A stretch of 46,828 nt of DNA. Origin: Bacteroidales bacterium. GTDB lineage: Bacteria; Bacteroidota; Bacteroidia; Bacteroidales; UBA6680. The position numbers were made by a program, and so were the translations under genes. This document shows positions 10,316 through 18,198 of this stretch, in pieces; the first letter of the stretch is position 1, and each line of letters opens with the position of its first letter. The stretch lies in NCBI GenBank assembly GCA_025210735.1, contig JAOARD010000025.1, positions 1 to 46,828 of the forward strand, in the 5' to 3' direction. The notes below the pieces were generated by a model. It saw only the letters and a program-made list of their open reading frames with translations, made no database searches and was not told where the DNA came from.

Positions 10316-10323
10316 TACTTTTG
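10316..10323 (+). promoter_or_regulatory. -7 promoter element of ruvX-def
   Basis: TACTTTTG is an exact match to the Bacteroidota -7 consensus TAnnTTTG. No good -33 box is seen at the usual distance. A TTG codon inside this element (10,321) opens the ruvX frame but would be at or upstream of the transcription start, so the ATG at 10,342 is the start. Confidence 0.65.
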
Positions 10324-10341
10324 CAGAATAAACGGAGAATA

Positions 10342-10767
10342 ATGGGAAGAGTACTGGCAATAGACTACGGAAAGAAACGAACAGGATTAGCTGTAACAGA
10401 TCCGATGAAGATGATTGCTTCGCGATTGACTACGCTTGAGAGTAAGACTGTTTTGCCTTTTATAAAGGAGTATATACAGAAAGAGGAGGTTGAGGCAATT
10501 GTTATTGGATACCCAACAGATATGAAGGGTAATGCATCTGACTCTATAAGATTTATTAACCCTTTTATCCAAAGGCTTGTAAAGGAGCTGCCTGACATGA
10601 AGGTTATTCAGTGGGATGAGCGTTTTACATCTAAAATAGCGTTTCAGACTATGATTGATGCCGGATTAAAAAAGAAGGCCCGACAGAACAAAGGGTTGGT
10701 TGATGGTGTTAGTGCTACAATTATTCTTCAGTCGTATTTAGAATCTTTAAATAATAGTATAATATAA
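10342..10767 (+). CDS. ruvX: RuvX/YqgF putative Holliday junction resolvase
   Basis: The product is 141 residues with an RNase H-like fold. It shows the family's N-terminal motif GRVLAIDYGKKRTGLAV with the catalytic Asp, the VIGYP motif, the WDERFTS motif, and the C-terminal VDGVSATIILQSYL with the last acidic residue. In other bacteria YqgF/RuvX is an essential nuclease linked to 16S rRNA precursor processing, with resolvase activity proposed. The ATG at 10,342 is preferred over an upstream in-frame TTG because the latter falls in the promoter. The stop codon shares one base with the def start, so the two genes are co-translated. Confidence 0.93.
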   Translation: MGRVLAIDYGKKRTGLAVTDPMKMIASRLTTLESKTVLPFIKEYIQKEEVEAIVIGYPTDMKGNASDSIRFINPFIQRLVKELPDMKVIQWDERFTSKIAFQTMIDAGLKKKARQNKGLVDGVSATIILQSYLESLNNSII

Positions 10768-11315
10768 TGAATTACCCGATATATCTTTACGGATCGCCTG
10801 TATTAAGAAAGGTTGCCGCAGACATTGATAAAGACTACAATAATCTTTTTGACCTTATAGAGAATATGTGGAGTACCATGTACCACTCAGATGGTGTTGG
10901 TCTGGCTGCACCGCAGATTGGTAAATCTATTCGTCTGTTTGTTATAGATGCAACCCCAATGGCAGATGAAGATCCATCTGTTGAAGGGCTTAAGAAAGTG
11001 TTTATTAACGCTCACATAACCGAGAGAGAAGGAGATAAAGAGAGCTTTAACGAGGGTTGTTTGAGCATACCAGGAATAAGAGAGGATGTTGTGCGTCCTA
11101 CAAGGATAAGAATGAAGTATGTTGATGAGAACTTTGAGGAGCACGATGAGTGGTTTGAGGGTATAGCTGCCAGAGTTATTCAGCACGAGTATGATCATCT
11201 TGATGGTGTTATGTTTGTTGATCACCTTAACCCACTTAAGAAAAAGCTTTTAAGTGGTAAACTTAAGAACATCTCAAAAGGTAAGGTTAAGGTTGACTAT
11301 AAGGTTAAGATGTAA
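10767..11315 (+). CDS. def: Peptide deformylase
   Basis: The 182-residue cytoplasmic metalloenzyme removes the formyl group from the initiator methionine of new proteins. All three signature motifs are present: GVGLAAPQIG (motif 1), EGCLSIPG with the metal-binding Cys (motif 2) and QHEYDHLDG with two metal His and the catalytic Glu (motif 3). The length is usual for the family. The C-terminal Lys-rich tail (KLKNISKGKVKVDYKVKM) is typical of Bacteroidota homologues as I recall them. It overlaps ruvX by one base, a common pairing in this phylum. Confidence 0.96.
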   Translation: MNYPIYLYGSPVLRKVAADIDKDYNNLFDLIENMWSTMYHSDGVGLAAPQIGKSIRLFVIDATPMADEDPSVEGLKKVFINAHITEREGDKESFNEGCLSIPGIREDVVRPTRIRMKYVDENFEEHDEWFEGIAARVIQHEYDHLDGVMFVDHLNPLKKKLLSGKLKNISKGKVKVDYKVKM

Positions 11316-11392
11316 CCAGACACCTGAAACAGAATATTTATCTAATCCCATTTATGCTATTTTTTTATTAACTTAATAGAAAAGTAGTTTAA

Positions 11393-13480
11393 ATGGGATA
11401 TTCATTTATAAGGAACCCTATTGTAAGTATCTGCTGTTCTTTTGCTGCAGGTATAGCCGCATCAACAGGCTTTGATAACAGCTATAATCCGGTTGTTCTG
11501 TTAGTATCTATTCTGGTAATATCTGTTATGTTACTGCTATATATCAGCAGAAAGGTTAAACATATAAACAGAGAGTATCTGTACTCTGTTATACTTCTAT
11601 TAATATTCTTCTTTCTGGGCAATGTTTACTCTGTTCTGTTCTCAAACCAGAAACAGAAAATAGATATTCCTCCAGACAACAGTATATCTTTAATTGGTAA
11701 TATAGCCGATGTAAAAGAGCGTGAAAGTGGTTACTACAGTGCTATTATTAATGTAAAGCATTGTAAACAGTTTCCTGAATCGGTAGGTAAAAAGATTGTT
11801 GCAACTATAGATCCCGATAAAAAACACACAGTTCTTGCAGGAAAGGAGATTGTAATAAACTCTGTAGTAAAAGAGATTAATCAGCCTCTTAACCCTTCAA
11901 CGTTTAACTATTCAAGTTATCTGCTAAACAGAGGCATTTTATACAAAACTTTTGTTAAGTCTGATAAATATATTGTTACAGGAGAATCAGAGTGGTCAAT
12001 AAACGGATTAAGCACAGTAATGAGAAATCATCTCATTAACAGGCTAAGAGATCTGGATATAAGTGAGGCTACCGTTGCTTTCTTTGCGTCAATCACTCTG
12101 GGCGATAAATCACTATTAGACAGAGAGACAAAAGAGGTGTTTGCAAAAGCCGGAGCAATGCATCTTTTAGCAATATCTGGTCTGCACGTTGGTATTGTAT
12201 ATCTTATTCTATCGTATCTGTTAATGCAAATTCCATCACGATCGTTAAGAAAGAATATGTCGGCTATAATTATATCTGTTATATGGTTCTATGCCATTGT
12301 AACAGGTCTGTCGCCATCGGTACAACGTTCTGCCTTAATGTTCTCACTTATTGCTGTTGGCAAGTTTATTACACCAAAGATACAGATATACAATAATATA
12401 TTCCTAAGTGCTTTTATTCTGTTATTAATTAATCCCGACCTGATATTTGATGTTGGTTTTCAGCTATCATATACAGCTGTTGTGAGTATAGTATTCTTCT
12501 ATAACCGTATATTTAAACTTATAAAAACCAGAAATAGAGTATTGAAGTATTTATGGGGTTTGATAGCTGTAAGCATAGCTGCTCAGATAGGAACGTTTCC
12601 TCTGTCTATTTACTATTTTAACCAATTCCCTAACCTGTTTATCTTAAGCAACATTTTTATTGTTCCTATGACTGTTACAAACCTGGGGTTATCTCTCGTA
12701 TTTATAGGGGTTCATCCGGTTCCGTATATAAGCAAGGTTGTTTCTGTGTGTATCGATTATCTGTCGCAGGCTATTATATATGTAACTGAGAAGATAGCAT
12801 CTTTACCATATGCAGCTTCCGAAAATATATACATATCATCAACTACATTTATTACCCTTATGCTTTTTGTAATAATGTTCGGAACCTACCTTGCTCATAA
12901 AAAATTCAGATATCTGTTACTCTCATGTATACTATTGATATCTGCATTATCAATATCTGCCTATACTGAGTATACAAATATCAACAGAAAAGAGGCGGTT
13001 GTTTATGCCTCGTATCCTTACACTACAATAGGGTTTACCAGCAGAAACAGTCATTATCTGGTAACCGATATGCCGGATTCGGTAATAAATAAGAAAAAAC
13101 GATATATACTTGACGGATACAGAACTATTAATCAGATAAAGAATATCTATCGTATTGATCCGAAAAGAGGTAACGATACTATTCCTGTTAATTTCAACAG
13201 AAATATATACACCTTCGGAAACAGACAATTTCTGATATATGACAAAAACAAAAAGATTTTTTCCGGTATAATTCCATCAATTAAAACAGATTATATACTT
13301 TTGTCAGGTTCATCCTTTAACAATGTTGCTGAGTTGATAAAGAGTTCGACATTTGATTTACTTATTATAGATAGCTCTGTACCAAACCATACAGCGCAAT
13401 ATATTGTAAAAAAATGTAACGAAGAGAACAAAAAGGTACACTGGATTAACAGAGATGGCGCACTTATTATTGACATATAA
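11393..13480 (+). CDS. ComEC/Rec2-family membrane protein
   Basis: The product is 695 residues. ComEC is the inner-membrane channel that carries single-stranded DNA into the cytoplasm in competent bacteria. The N-terminal part has membrane segments and a DUF4131-like soluble domain (about residues 60-200). The competence domain follows with its hallmark LAISGLHVGIVY and SPSVQRSALMF motifs and about seven further membrane segments (residues 220-500). The C-terminal region (about 510-695) is in the place of the beta-lactamase-like domain, but I see no HxHxDH metal motif, so a nuclease role for that end is unlikely. It follows def by 77 bases and precedes trkA by 24. Whether this organism is naturally competent cannot be told here. 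Confidence 0.88.
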   Translation: MGYSFIRNPIVSICCSFAAGIAASTGFDNSYNPVVLLVSILVISVMLLLYISRKVKHINREYLYSVILLLIFFFLGNVYSVLFSNQKQKIDIPPDNSISLIGNIADVKERESGYYSAIINVKHCKQFPESVGKKIVATIDPDKKHTVLAGKEIVINSVVKEINQPLNPSTFNYSSYLLNRGILYKTFVKSDKYIVTGESEWSINGLSTVMRNHLINRLRDLDISEATVAFFASITLGDKSLLDRETKEVFAKAGAMHLLAISGLHVGIVYLILSYLLMQIPSRSLRKNMSAIIISVIWFYAIVTGLSPSVQRSALMFSLIAVGKFITPKIQIYNNIFLSAFILLLINPDLIFDVGFQLSYTAVVSIVFFYNRIFKLIKTRNRVLKYLWGLIAVSIAAQIGTFPLSIYYFNQFPNLFILSNIFIVPMTVTNLGLSLVFIGVHPVPYISKVVSVCIDYLSQAIIYVTEKIASLPYAASENIYISSTTFITLMLFVIMFGTYLAHKKFRYLLLSCILLISALSISAYTEYTNINRKEAVVYASYPYTTIGFTSRNSHYLVTDMPDSVINKKKRYILDGYRTINQIKNIYRIDPKRGNDTIPVNFNRNIYTFGNRQFLIYDKNKKIFSGIIPSIKTDYILLSGSSFNNVAELIKSSTFDLLIIDSSVPNHTAQYIVKKCNEENKKVHWINRDGALIIDI

Positions 13481-13504
13481 AGAATTTAATATACTATAAT
13501 TAAA

Positions 13505-14845
13505 ATGGATATTGTTATTTCAGGAGCAGGAGAGGTTGGAACATATCTTGCCAGAATGCTTAGCAATGAGAAGCATAATATTATACTGATTGATAAGGAC
13601 GAGGAGAAGTTAAAGGTTCTGAATTCGCATATCGATATACTTACACTGCATGGTTCGTCATCGTCTATTGACGATCTTACTGCTGCCAAGGTTAGTAAAT
13701 CAGATCTTTTTATTGCCGTAACAAGTTCAGAGGAGGTTAATATTACCTCTTGTATATTAAGTAAAAAGCTTGGAGCAAAAAAAACTATTGCCAGAATTGA
13801 TAACTCAGAGTATCTGGCAAAGGATAATAAGGAGCTTTTCATGAGTCTTGGTATTGATTCGTTAATATACCCGGAGAAACTTGCTGCAGAAGAGACTGTG
13901 GCATCGTTAAAATTATCAGGTGCCAGACAGCTTTATGAGTTCTCAGATGGTAAGCTAATGCTGTTTGCTATAAAGCTTAGAGATAATGCACCGGTACTAG
14001 GTCTGACATTGGCTGAGGCTATAAAAACAGCTAATAATTACGAGTACAGAGCCGTTGCAATTACACGCGATGGTAAAACTATTATACCTCGTGGCGACTA
14101 TGTGTTTAAATCTGGCGATTTGGTTCATATTGTATCAAATCCGTCGAGCACAAAGGAGCTTATGAAGAACGCCGGTAAAAAACAGCACCAGATAAAGAAT
14201 ATTATGATATTGGGTGGTAGCCGTATTGGTGTTAAATCTGCTTTAAAGCTTGAGAATAATAATAATATTAAGATTATTGAGATTGATAAGCTAAAGTGTG
14301 TGCAGATGGCTGATGTTCTGGAAAACACGCTTGTTATTAATGGCGACGGAAGAGATATGGACCTGCTTACCGAAGAGGGTATTGCCAATATGGACGCCTT
14401 TGTTGCAGTCACCGGAAATTCAGAGACAAATATTCTGGCATGTCTACTTGCTAAGAAAATGGGTGTTAAGAGAACTGTTGCGGAGATTGAGAATATCGAC
14501 TATCTGGATCTTGCCGACAACGTAAGTATTGGTTCTATGATTAACAAAAAGCTTATTGCTGCAAGTTATATCTACAGGTTTACAATGGCTGCCAATGTTA
14601 ATCACTTTAAGGTGTTAACCAGTACCGATGCAGAGATTATTGAGCTTACCGCAAAACCAAACTCAAAAATTACCAAGGGTATGATAAAGGATATCAATTT
14701 CCCAAAAGATGCTAATATTGGAGGTGTTATTCGCGGTAAAGAGAGTATTATAGCTTCAGGTACAACTCAGATACAACCAAATGATAAGGTGGTGGTGTTT
14801 ACTCTGCCATCTGCTATACGAAAGATTGAGAAACTTTTTAGTTAA
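13505..14845 (+). CDS. trkA: Trk potassium uptake regulator TrkA
   Basis: The product is 446 residues. TrkA is the cytoplasmic NAD(H)/nucleotide-binding ring that gates TrkH/KtrB potassium channels. It contains two RCK units in tandem: a first Rossmann fold starting GAGEVGTYLA (residues 7-16) with an acidic strand end (LIDKDEEKL), a TrkA-C domain, a second Rossmann fold from about residue 233 (IMILGGSRIGVKSA), and a second TrkA-C domain at the end. The length is that of full double-unit TrkA. No trkH gene is adjacent, so the channel partner must lie outside the window. A bidirectional hairpin terminator follows at once. Confidence 0.93.
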   Translation: MDIVISGAGEVGTYLARMLSNEKHNIILIDKDEEKLKVLNSHIDILTLHGSSSSIDDLTAAKVSKSDLFIAVTSSEEVNITSCILSKKLGAKKTIARIDNSEYLAKDNKELFMSLGIDSLIYPEKLAAEETVASLKLSGARQLYEFSDGKLMLFAIKLRDNAPVLGLTLAEAIKTANNYEYRAVAITRDGKTIIPRGDYVFKSGDLVHIVSNPSSTKELMKNAGKKQHQIKNIMILGGSRIGVKSALKLENNNNIKIIEIDKLKCVQMADVLENTLVINGDGRDMDLLTEEGIANMDAFVAVTGNSETNILACLLAKKMGVKRTVAEIENIDYLDLADNVSIGSMINKKLIAASYIYRFTMAANVNHFKVLTSTDAEIIELTAKPNSKITKGMIKDINFPKDANIGGVIRGKESIIASGTTQIQPNDKVVVFTLPSAIRKIEKLFS

Positions 14846-14858
14846 GATATACGATAAA

Positions 14859-14898
14859 TATTGCCGCAACAATTTATTATGTAATTATTGCGGCAATA
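14859..14898. terminator. Bidirectional hairpin between trkA and tcdA
   Basis: A perfect 11-bp stem (14,859-14,869 with 14,888-14,898; TATTGCCGCAA and its complement) lies between the convergent trkA and tcdA genes. The flanks are A/T-rich rather than a clean T run. It is well placed to end both transcripts. Confidence 0.65.
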
Positions 14899-14906
14899 AA
14901 TTAACT

Positions 14907-15635
14907 CTATTTTGATGTAATATCGCGTATTACTACCGATGCACAGCTAAGTCCGAAAGCCGGCGGCATATACGATACTGTTCCTACATTTGATTTCTTA
15001 TTTGTGCTCTCCTCAAGTATAACGGCATCTGACGATACAAGTTCAGGTGAGAATACAACCTTAACACCTTTTCGTACTCCAAGCTGGTTTAGCTTCTTAC
15101 GTACAGCACGCGCCAACTTATCGTTGTACGATTTAGATATATCTGATACTGTAATAAGTGTAGGGTCAAGCTTACCTCCTGCTCCCATTGAACTAACTAT
15201 AGGCAGTCCCAGATTAAACGAGTGATATATAAGAAAAACCTTAGGCGACAGTGTATCAATAGCGTCTACAACATAGTCGTACTTCTCCTGTTTAAGAATC
15301 TCTATCATGCGTTCATCACGAATAAATTCGTCTATCACACATAGTTCAACATCCGGGTTAATATCTCTTAATCTCTCAGCCACAACCTCTGCTTTAGATC
15401 TGCCTAAAGTAGACGATAAAGCGGGTAACTGTCTGTTACGATTCGATTCTGAAACAACATCGCCATCAACAATTGTAAGTTTACCTACTCCTGCTCTGCA
15501 AAGCATCTCTGCCACACAGCCTCCAACACCTCCTAAACCTACTACAATAACGCTGCTATTAATAAGTTTGCCTAATTTCTCCTCTCCAAAAAGCAGATGT
15601 GTTCTGCTTAACCACTCACTATTAACGTAACTCAT
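14907..15635 (-). CDS. tcdA: tRNA threonylcarbamoyladenosine dehydratase
   Basis: The product is 242 residues of the E1-like/ThiF superfamily. TcdA converts t6A to the cyclic form ct6A at position 37 of ANN-decoding tRNAs, using ATP. The sequence shows the nucleotide-binding loop VVGLGGVGGCVAEML (about residues 31-45), the IVDGD strand end, the SNRNRQ arginine motif and the VVFSPE segment typical of TcdA/CsdL. It lies last in a minus-strand unit and overlaps the TatD gene by 14 bases. The length fits the Bacteroidota form, which lacks the longer C-terminal part found in E. coli. Confidence 0.92.
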   Translation of the reverse strand: MSYVNSEWLSRTHLLFGEEKLGKLINSSVIVVGLGGVGGCVAEMLCRAGVGKLTIVDGDVVSESNRNRQLPALSSTLGRSKAEVVAERLRDINPDVELCVIDEFIRDERMIEILKQEKYDYVVDAIDTLSPKVFLIYHSFNLGLPIVSSMGAGGKLDPTLITVSDISKSYNDKLARAVRKKLNQLGVRKGVKVVFSPELVSSDAVILEESTNKKSNVGTVSYMPPAFGLSCASVVIRDITSK

Positions 15636-16281
15636 TAGTTGTTAAAAAAGTATATAATTTATAAATATCAGATTTAAGTGTTTCTATATTACAGTCTCTC
15701 TCCTGTGCTGCTATTTTGTATATCTCCTGAACTGGTATTGCCTCATCATCATCTGTCTCAAACAAAAATTTACCATCAGGTATCTGTCTGAATACACGTT
15801 GAAGATTCTCGTTTTTTAATAACGATACTCCAAAAGAGAGGTAACCTCCGGCATCTATTACATCAGTTGCAATGTTTAAATTACGCGCAAAACCATGAAT
15901 TATCCAGGGTAGTTTGTAGTTAGCTTTTTTAAGCATATGTATTACCTCATTATATGCTTTTACACAATGTATAATAAGTGGTTTATTATGTTTTACTGAC
16001 AACTCTATCTGATATTGAAATATCTCTTTCTGAAGTTCAAATTCAGTATCACATAGCTTATCAAGCCCACATTCACCTATAAATACAACTGATTTATCTG
16101 AAACACTACTATTTAATTTTGCTTTAATATCTTCTGTCTTATCCTGAGTAATAAACCACGGATGGGCTCCTACTGAATAGATACCATTATATGCAGGAAC
16201 GTTGCTATTACAGATATCTATATTACAAACAGTAATATCTGCGTCCTGTTGTTTATGGCTATGTATGTTTATATAAGACAT
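15622..16281 (-). CDS. TatD-family metal-dependent hydrolase
   Basis: The product is 219 residues with a TIM-barrel amidohydrolase fold. TatD enzymes are metal-dependent nucleases or deacylases. Visible metal-site motifs are IHSH near the start, IGECGLD, the IHC strand, an HGF loop and ETDDDE near the end. YSVGAHPWF is typical of Bacteroidota members as I recall them. It is somewhat shorter than E. coli TatD (260 residues). I start at the ATG giving MSYINIHSH, since family members begin a few residues before the HxH motif; an ATG 18 bases upstream is possible. A short G5/C5 hairpin lies just before the start. The substrate is unknown. Confidence 0.85.
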   Translation of the reverse strand: MSYINIHSHKQQDADITVCNIDICNSNVPAYNGIYSVGAHPWFITQDKTEDIKAKLNSSVSDKSVVFIGECGLDKLCDTEFELQKEIFQYQIELSVKHNKPLIIHCVKAYNEVIHMLKKANYKLPWIIHGFARNLNIATDVIDAGGYLSFGVSLLKNENLQRVFRQIPDGKFLFETDDDEAIPVQEIYKIAAQERDCNIETLKSDIYKLYTFLTTNELR

Positions 16282-16316
16282 AAAAGAGAATGGGGGCATA
16301 CACCCCCGTATACTAT

Positions 16317-16907
16317 TTATTTGTCCTGTATACTTAACAGTTCAACCTCAAAAACAAGAGTTGAGTATGGTCCAATAAGTTGTCCTGCACCTCTCTCACC
16401 ATAAGCAAGGTTATAAGGTATAGCTAACTTCCATTTAGATCCAACAGGCATTAACTGTAGTGCCTCAACCCATCCAGGAATAACTCCGTTTACAGGGAAT
16501 GTAGCAGGCTCACCACGTTGTACTGAACTATCAAAAACAGTTCCGTCAGTTAATGTACCTGTGTAGTGTACAGTTACCATATCTGTTGCTAACGGCTTTG
16601 CACCATCTCCTTCAGTGATAACTTCGTACTGAAGACCACTCTCAAGAGTTACAACTCCGTCTTTATTTTTATTCTCTTCTAAGAACTTATTTCCTTCGGC
16701 TACTTTCTCCTCAAATCTCTTCTTTTGTAGCTCTGTAAAATACTCGTTTACAACTGCATTTACTTTTTCCTGAGGTATTGCTAAATTATTACCCGATAAA
16801 ACATCGTTTAATGCTTGTGCAAAATCCTCTACGCTATCTAAAGAAAATCCCTGCTCTTTTAGGTTTAGCCCTACGCTAACTCCAAGACTGTAACTTAATT
16901 CGTTCAT
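16317..16907 (-). CDS. FKBP-type peptidyl-prolyl isomerase
   Basis: The product is 196 residues. It has an N-terminal helical FKBP dimerisation domain (SYSLGVSVGLNLKEQGF, residues 5-85) and a C-terminal FKBP catalytic domain (about 95-194) with VTVHYTGTLTDGTVFDSS, PGWVEALQLMPVGSKW and YNLAYGERG. No signal peptide is seen, so it resembles cytoplasmic FklB rather than periplasmic FkpA. It speeds proline isomerisation during folding. It heads a unit with the TatD and tcdA genes and has a good Bacteroidota promoter just upstream. Confidence 0.92.
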   Translation of the reverse strand: MNELSYSLGVSVGLNLKEQGFSLDSVEDFAQALNDVLSGNNLAIPQEKVNAVVNEYFTELQKKRFEEKVAEGNKFLEENKNKDGVVTLESGLQYEVITEGDGAKPLATDMVTVHYTGTLTDGTVFDSSVQRGEPATFPVNGVIPGWVEALQLMPVGSKWKLAIPYNLAYGERGAGQLIGPYSTLVFEVELLSIQDK

Positions 16908-16930
16908 TCTATCTTTATTTTAATGAACTG

Positions 16931-16959
16931 CAAAGGTATATAAAATTATTATCACCAAA
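16931..16959 (-). promoter_or_regulatory. Promoter of the FKBP-tatD-tcdA unit
   Basis: Reading the minus strand, TTTG (16,959-16,956) is followed after 17 bases by TACCTTTG (16,938-16,931), an exact -7 match. The start codon lies 24 bases further on. The spacer is slightly short for the consensus but within the range reported for the phylum. Confidence 0.7.
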
Positions 16960-17217
16960 AATAAAACCAAAAAAGTATAATAATCAGGTGCTTTAAACCA
17001 CAAAATCTATTATTTACAATAAAACCGAATATAAATTAAGCTATAATCAAAATATAAACTACCTTTGCCGAAGTTGTATATTATAGTAATGCATATTATT
17101 GTATTCAATAAGTTTGTATCTAGTAATCTACAATTCAATTATTTCTGTTTTATGTAAATATTCAGTAGTAATTAAACAAACCAAAAGTGTTCTTTTTTTT
17201 ATAATAAATAATTAGTA
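16960..17217. other. Divergent region and long leader of the RRM gene
   Basis: This is the gene-free stretch between the FKBP promoter and the RRM start. It holds an exact -7 element (17,060-17,067) pointing toward the RRM gene. If used, the mRNA leader would be near 145 bases, ending in a T8 run and an AT-rich start region. No named riboswitch is recognised. Confidence 0.4.
17060..17067 (+). promoter_or_regulatory. -7 promoter element upstream of the RRM gene
   Basis: TACCTTTG matches TAnnTTTG exactly. A convincing -33 box is not seen. It is 150 bases from the RRM start codon. Confidence 0.5.
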
Positions 17218-17493
17218 ATGAATATTTACGTAGGTAATCTTCACTATGATGTAGAGAGTGAAGATCTAAAAGAGTTGTTTATTCAACTTGGAGAAGTTTC
17301 ATCTGCAAAGGTTATTAAAGACAGAGAAACCGGAAGAAGTAGTGGTTACGGCTTTGTAGAGATGGATAACGATGAAGAAGGTAAAGTAGCAATTAGCCGT
17401 TTAGACCAGTTTGAGTGGGAAGGTAGAAAAATCAGAGTTAGTGAAGCCAGACCAAGAGCAGACAGACGTCAGAGATCAAACAACAGGTACTAA
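17218..17493 (+). CDS. Single-RRM RNA-binding protein
   Basis: The product is 91 residues: one RNA recognition motif with RNP2 (IYVGNL, residues 3-8) and RNP1 (SGYGFVEM, about 42-49), then a short basic tail (RPRADRRQRSNNRY). Such small RRM proteins are common in Bacteroidota and Cyanobacteria. In Bacteroides they have been described as broad RNA-binding regulators in a phylum that lacks Hfq in many members. Targets here are unknown. The gene is a single transcription unit with a long leader and a strong terminator. Confidence 0.93.
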   Translation: MNIYVGNLHYDVESEDLKELFIQLGEVSSAKVIKDRETGRSSGYGFVEMDNDEEGKVAISRLDQFEWEGRKIRVSEARPRADRRQRSNNRY

Positions 17494-17532
17494 AAATCGA
17501 GATTATTTATTAAAATAATATATTCGGTTCTA

Positions 17533-17569
17533 AAAAAAAGGAGATTACCAAAAAGTAATCTCTTTTTTA
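17533..17569 (+). terminator. Rho-independent terminator of the RRM gene
   Basis: A perfect 8-bp stem GAGATTAC (17,541-17,548) with GTAATCTC (17,555-17,562) is extended by an A run on the left and a T6 run on the right. It lies 40 bases past the RRM stop. Confidence 0.85.
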
Positions 17570-17590
17570 TTATATATACTCTCCTATTTG

Positions 17591-17598
17591 TACTTTTG
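17591..17598 (+). promoter_or_regulatory. -7 promoter element of the small cysteine-tail genes
   Basis: TACTTTTG matches the Bacteroidota -7 consensus exactly and lies 20 bases before the ATG at 17,619, giving a short leader. No -33 box is obvious. Confidence 0.6.
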
Positions 17599-17618
17599 AC
17601 TCTCAAAAATATAAACAT

Positions 17619-17867
17619 ATGTCAGCATTTATTAAAATTATACTTGTGGTAATTGCTCTTTTAGCCATTGCTTTTATTGGTATGGCAATTACTATTCTAA
17701 TTAAAAAGAACGGAAAATTTCCGGAGAGTGAGATAGGAAAAAATAAGGATATGCATAAAAAAGGCATACATTGCGTTAAGCATGATGAGATGAAGAAATA
17801 CCGAAAAATGATGAAGAAAAAAGGCGTTAATGTTCCTGACTCAGGATGTTGTGGCGGTTGCCATTAA
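17619..17867 (+). CDS. Small membrane protein with cysteine-rich tail
   Basis: The product is 82 residues. One N-terminal membrane segment (about residues 5-27, IKIILVVIALLAIAFIGMAI) is followed by a basic, Lys-rich linker and a C-terminal GCCGGCH motif, with a further Cys at residue 52 (GIHCVKH). Topology is probably N-out with a cytoplasmic tail, from the positive charge after the helix. The clustered Cys and His suggest binding of a metal or an Fe-S cluster, or a redox role; this is inference. The next gene encodes a shorter protein of the same design, so the two are probably paralogues. I do not recognise a characterised family. Confidence 0.8.
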   Translation: MSAFIKIILVVIALLAIAFIGMAITILIKKNGKFPESEIGKNKDMHKKGIHCVKHDEMKKYRKMMKKKGVNVPDSGCCGGCH

Positions 17868-17997
17868 ATAACCTTATAGTAACTGTTGGTAAATAAATCA
17901 GAGATTATTTCAAACAGTTTTACCTCTTTATTGTTTAAACAGTATACAAAGACAACTAAGGTATACAGAATTAAAACTGATAAAGGAGCTAAAACGT

Positions 17998-18150
17998 ATG
18001 AAAATTGTATTGGTAGTTATTGTCCTGTTAGCTATAGCTTTTGCAGGATTAGCAATAAAGGTAATATTTACAAAAGACAGACAACTTGAAAAGAGCTGCT
18101 GCGGAAAGACATTGAATAAAGATGCCAGCTGCGGATGCTCAGGTCAATAG
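17998..18150 (+). CDS. 50-residue membrane protein with CCG and CGC tail
   Basis: This short gene encodes 50 residues: a membrane helix (residues 2-24, with LLAIAF in common with the upstream protein) and a tail carrying SCCGKT and SCGCSG. A good ribosome-binding site (AAAGGAG, near 17,982-17,988) lies about 10 bases before the ATG, and a strong terminator follows 10 bases after the stop. The shared helix sequence and cysteine tail mark it as a paralogue of the 82-residue neighbour. A longer frame in another phase overlaps it but has no such signals. Function is unknown; metal or redox chemistry at the membrane is a guess from the Cys clusters. Confidence 0.82.
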   Translation: MKIVLVVIVLLAIAFAGLAIKVIFTKDRQLEKSCCGKTLNKDASCGCSGQ

Positions 18151-18160
18151 ATAAATTCAG

Positions 18161-18194
18161 ATCCCCGTAAGATTCTCTTTCGGGGATTTTTTTA
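18161..18194 (+). terminator. Rho-independent terminator after the cysteine-tail genes
   Basis: A stem ATCCCCG (18,161-18,167) with CGGGGAT (18,181-18,187) is followed by a T7 run on the plus strand. It lies between convergent genes; its minus-strand reading has no T run after the stem, so it mainly serves the plus-strand genes. Confidence 0.85.
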
Positions 18195-18198
18195 TGTA

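Noticed and set aside
16292..16307. G5/C5 hairpin before the TatD start as a terminator or riboswitch
   Set aside because: Only five pairs and no T run, and it lies between genes that appear to be one transcript.
17886..18089. 67-codon open frame overlapping the second cysteine-tail gene
   Set aside because: It is in another phase, has no ribosome-binding site or recognisable product, and overlaps the well-supported 50-codon gene.
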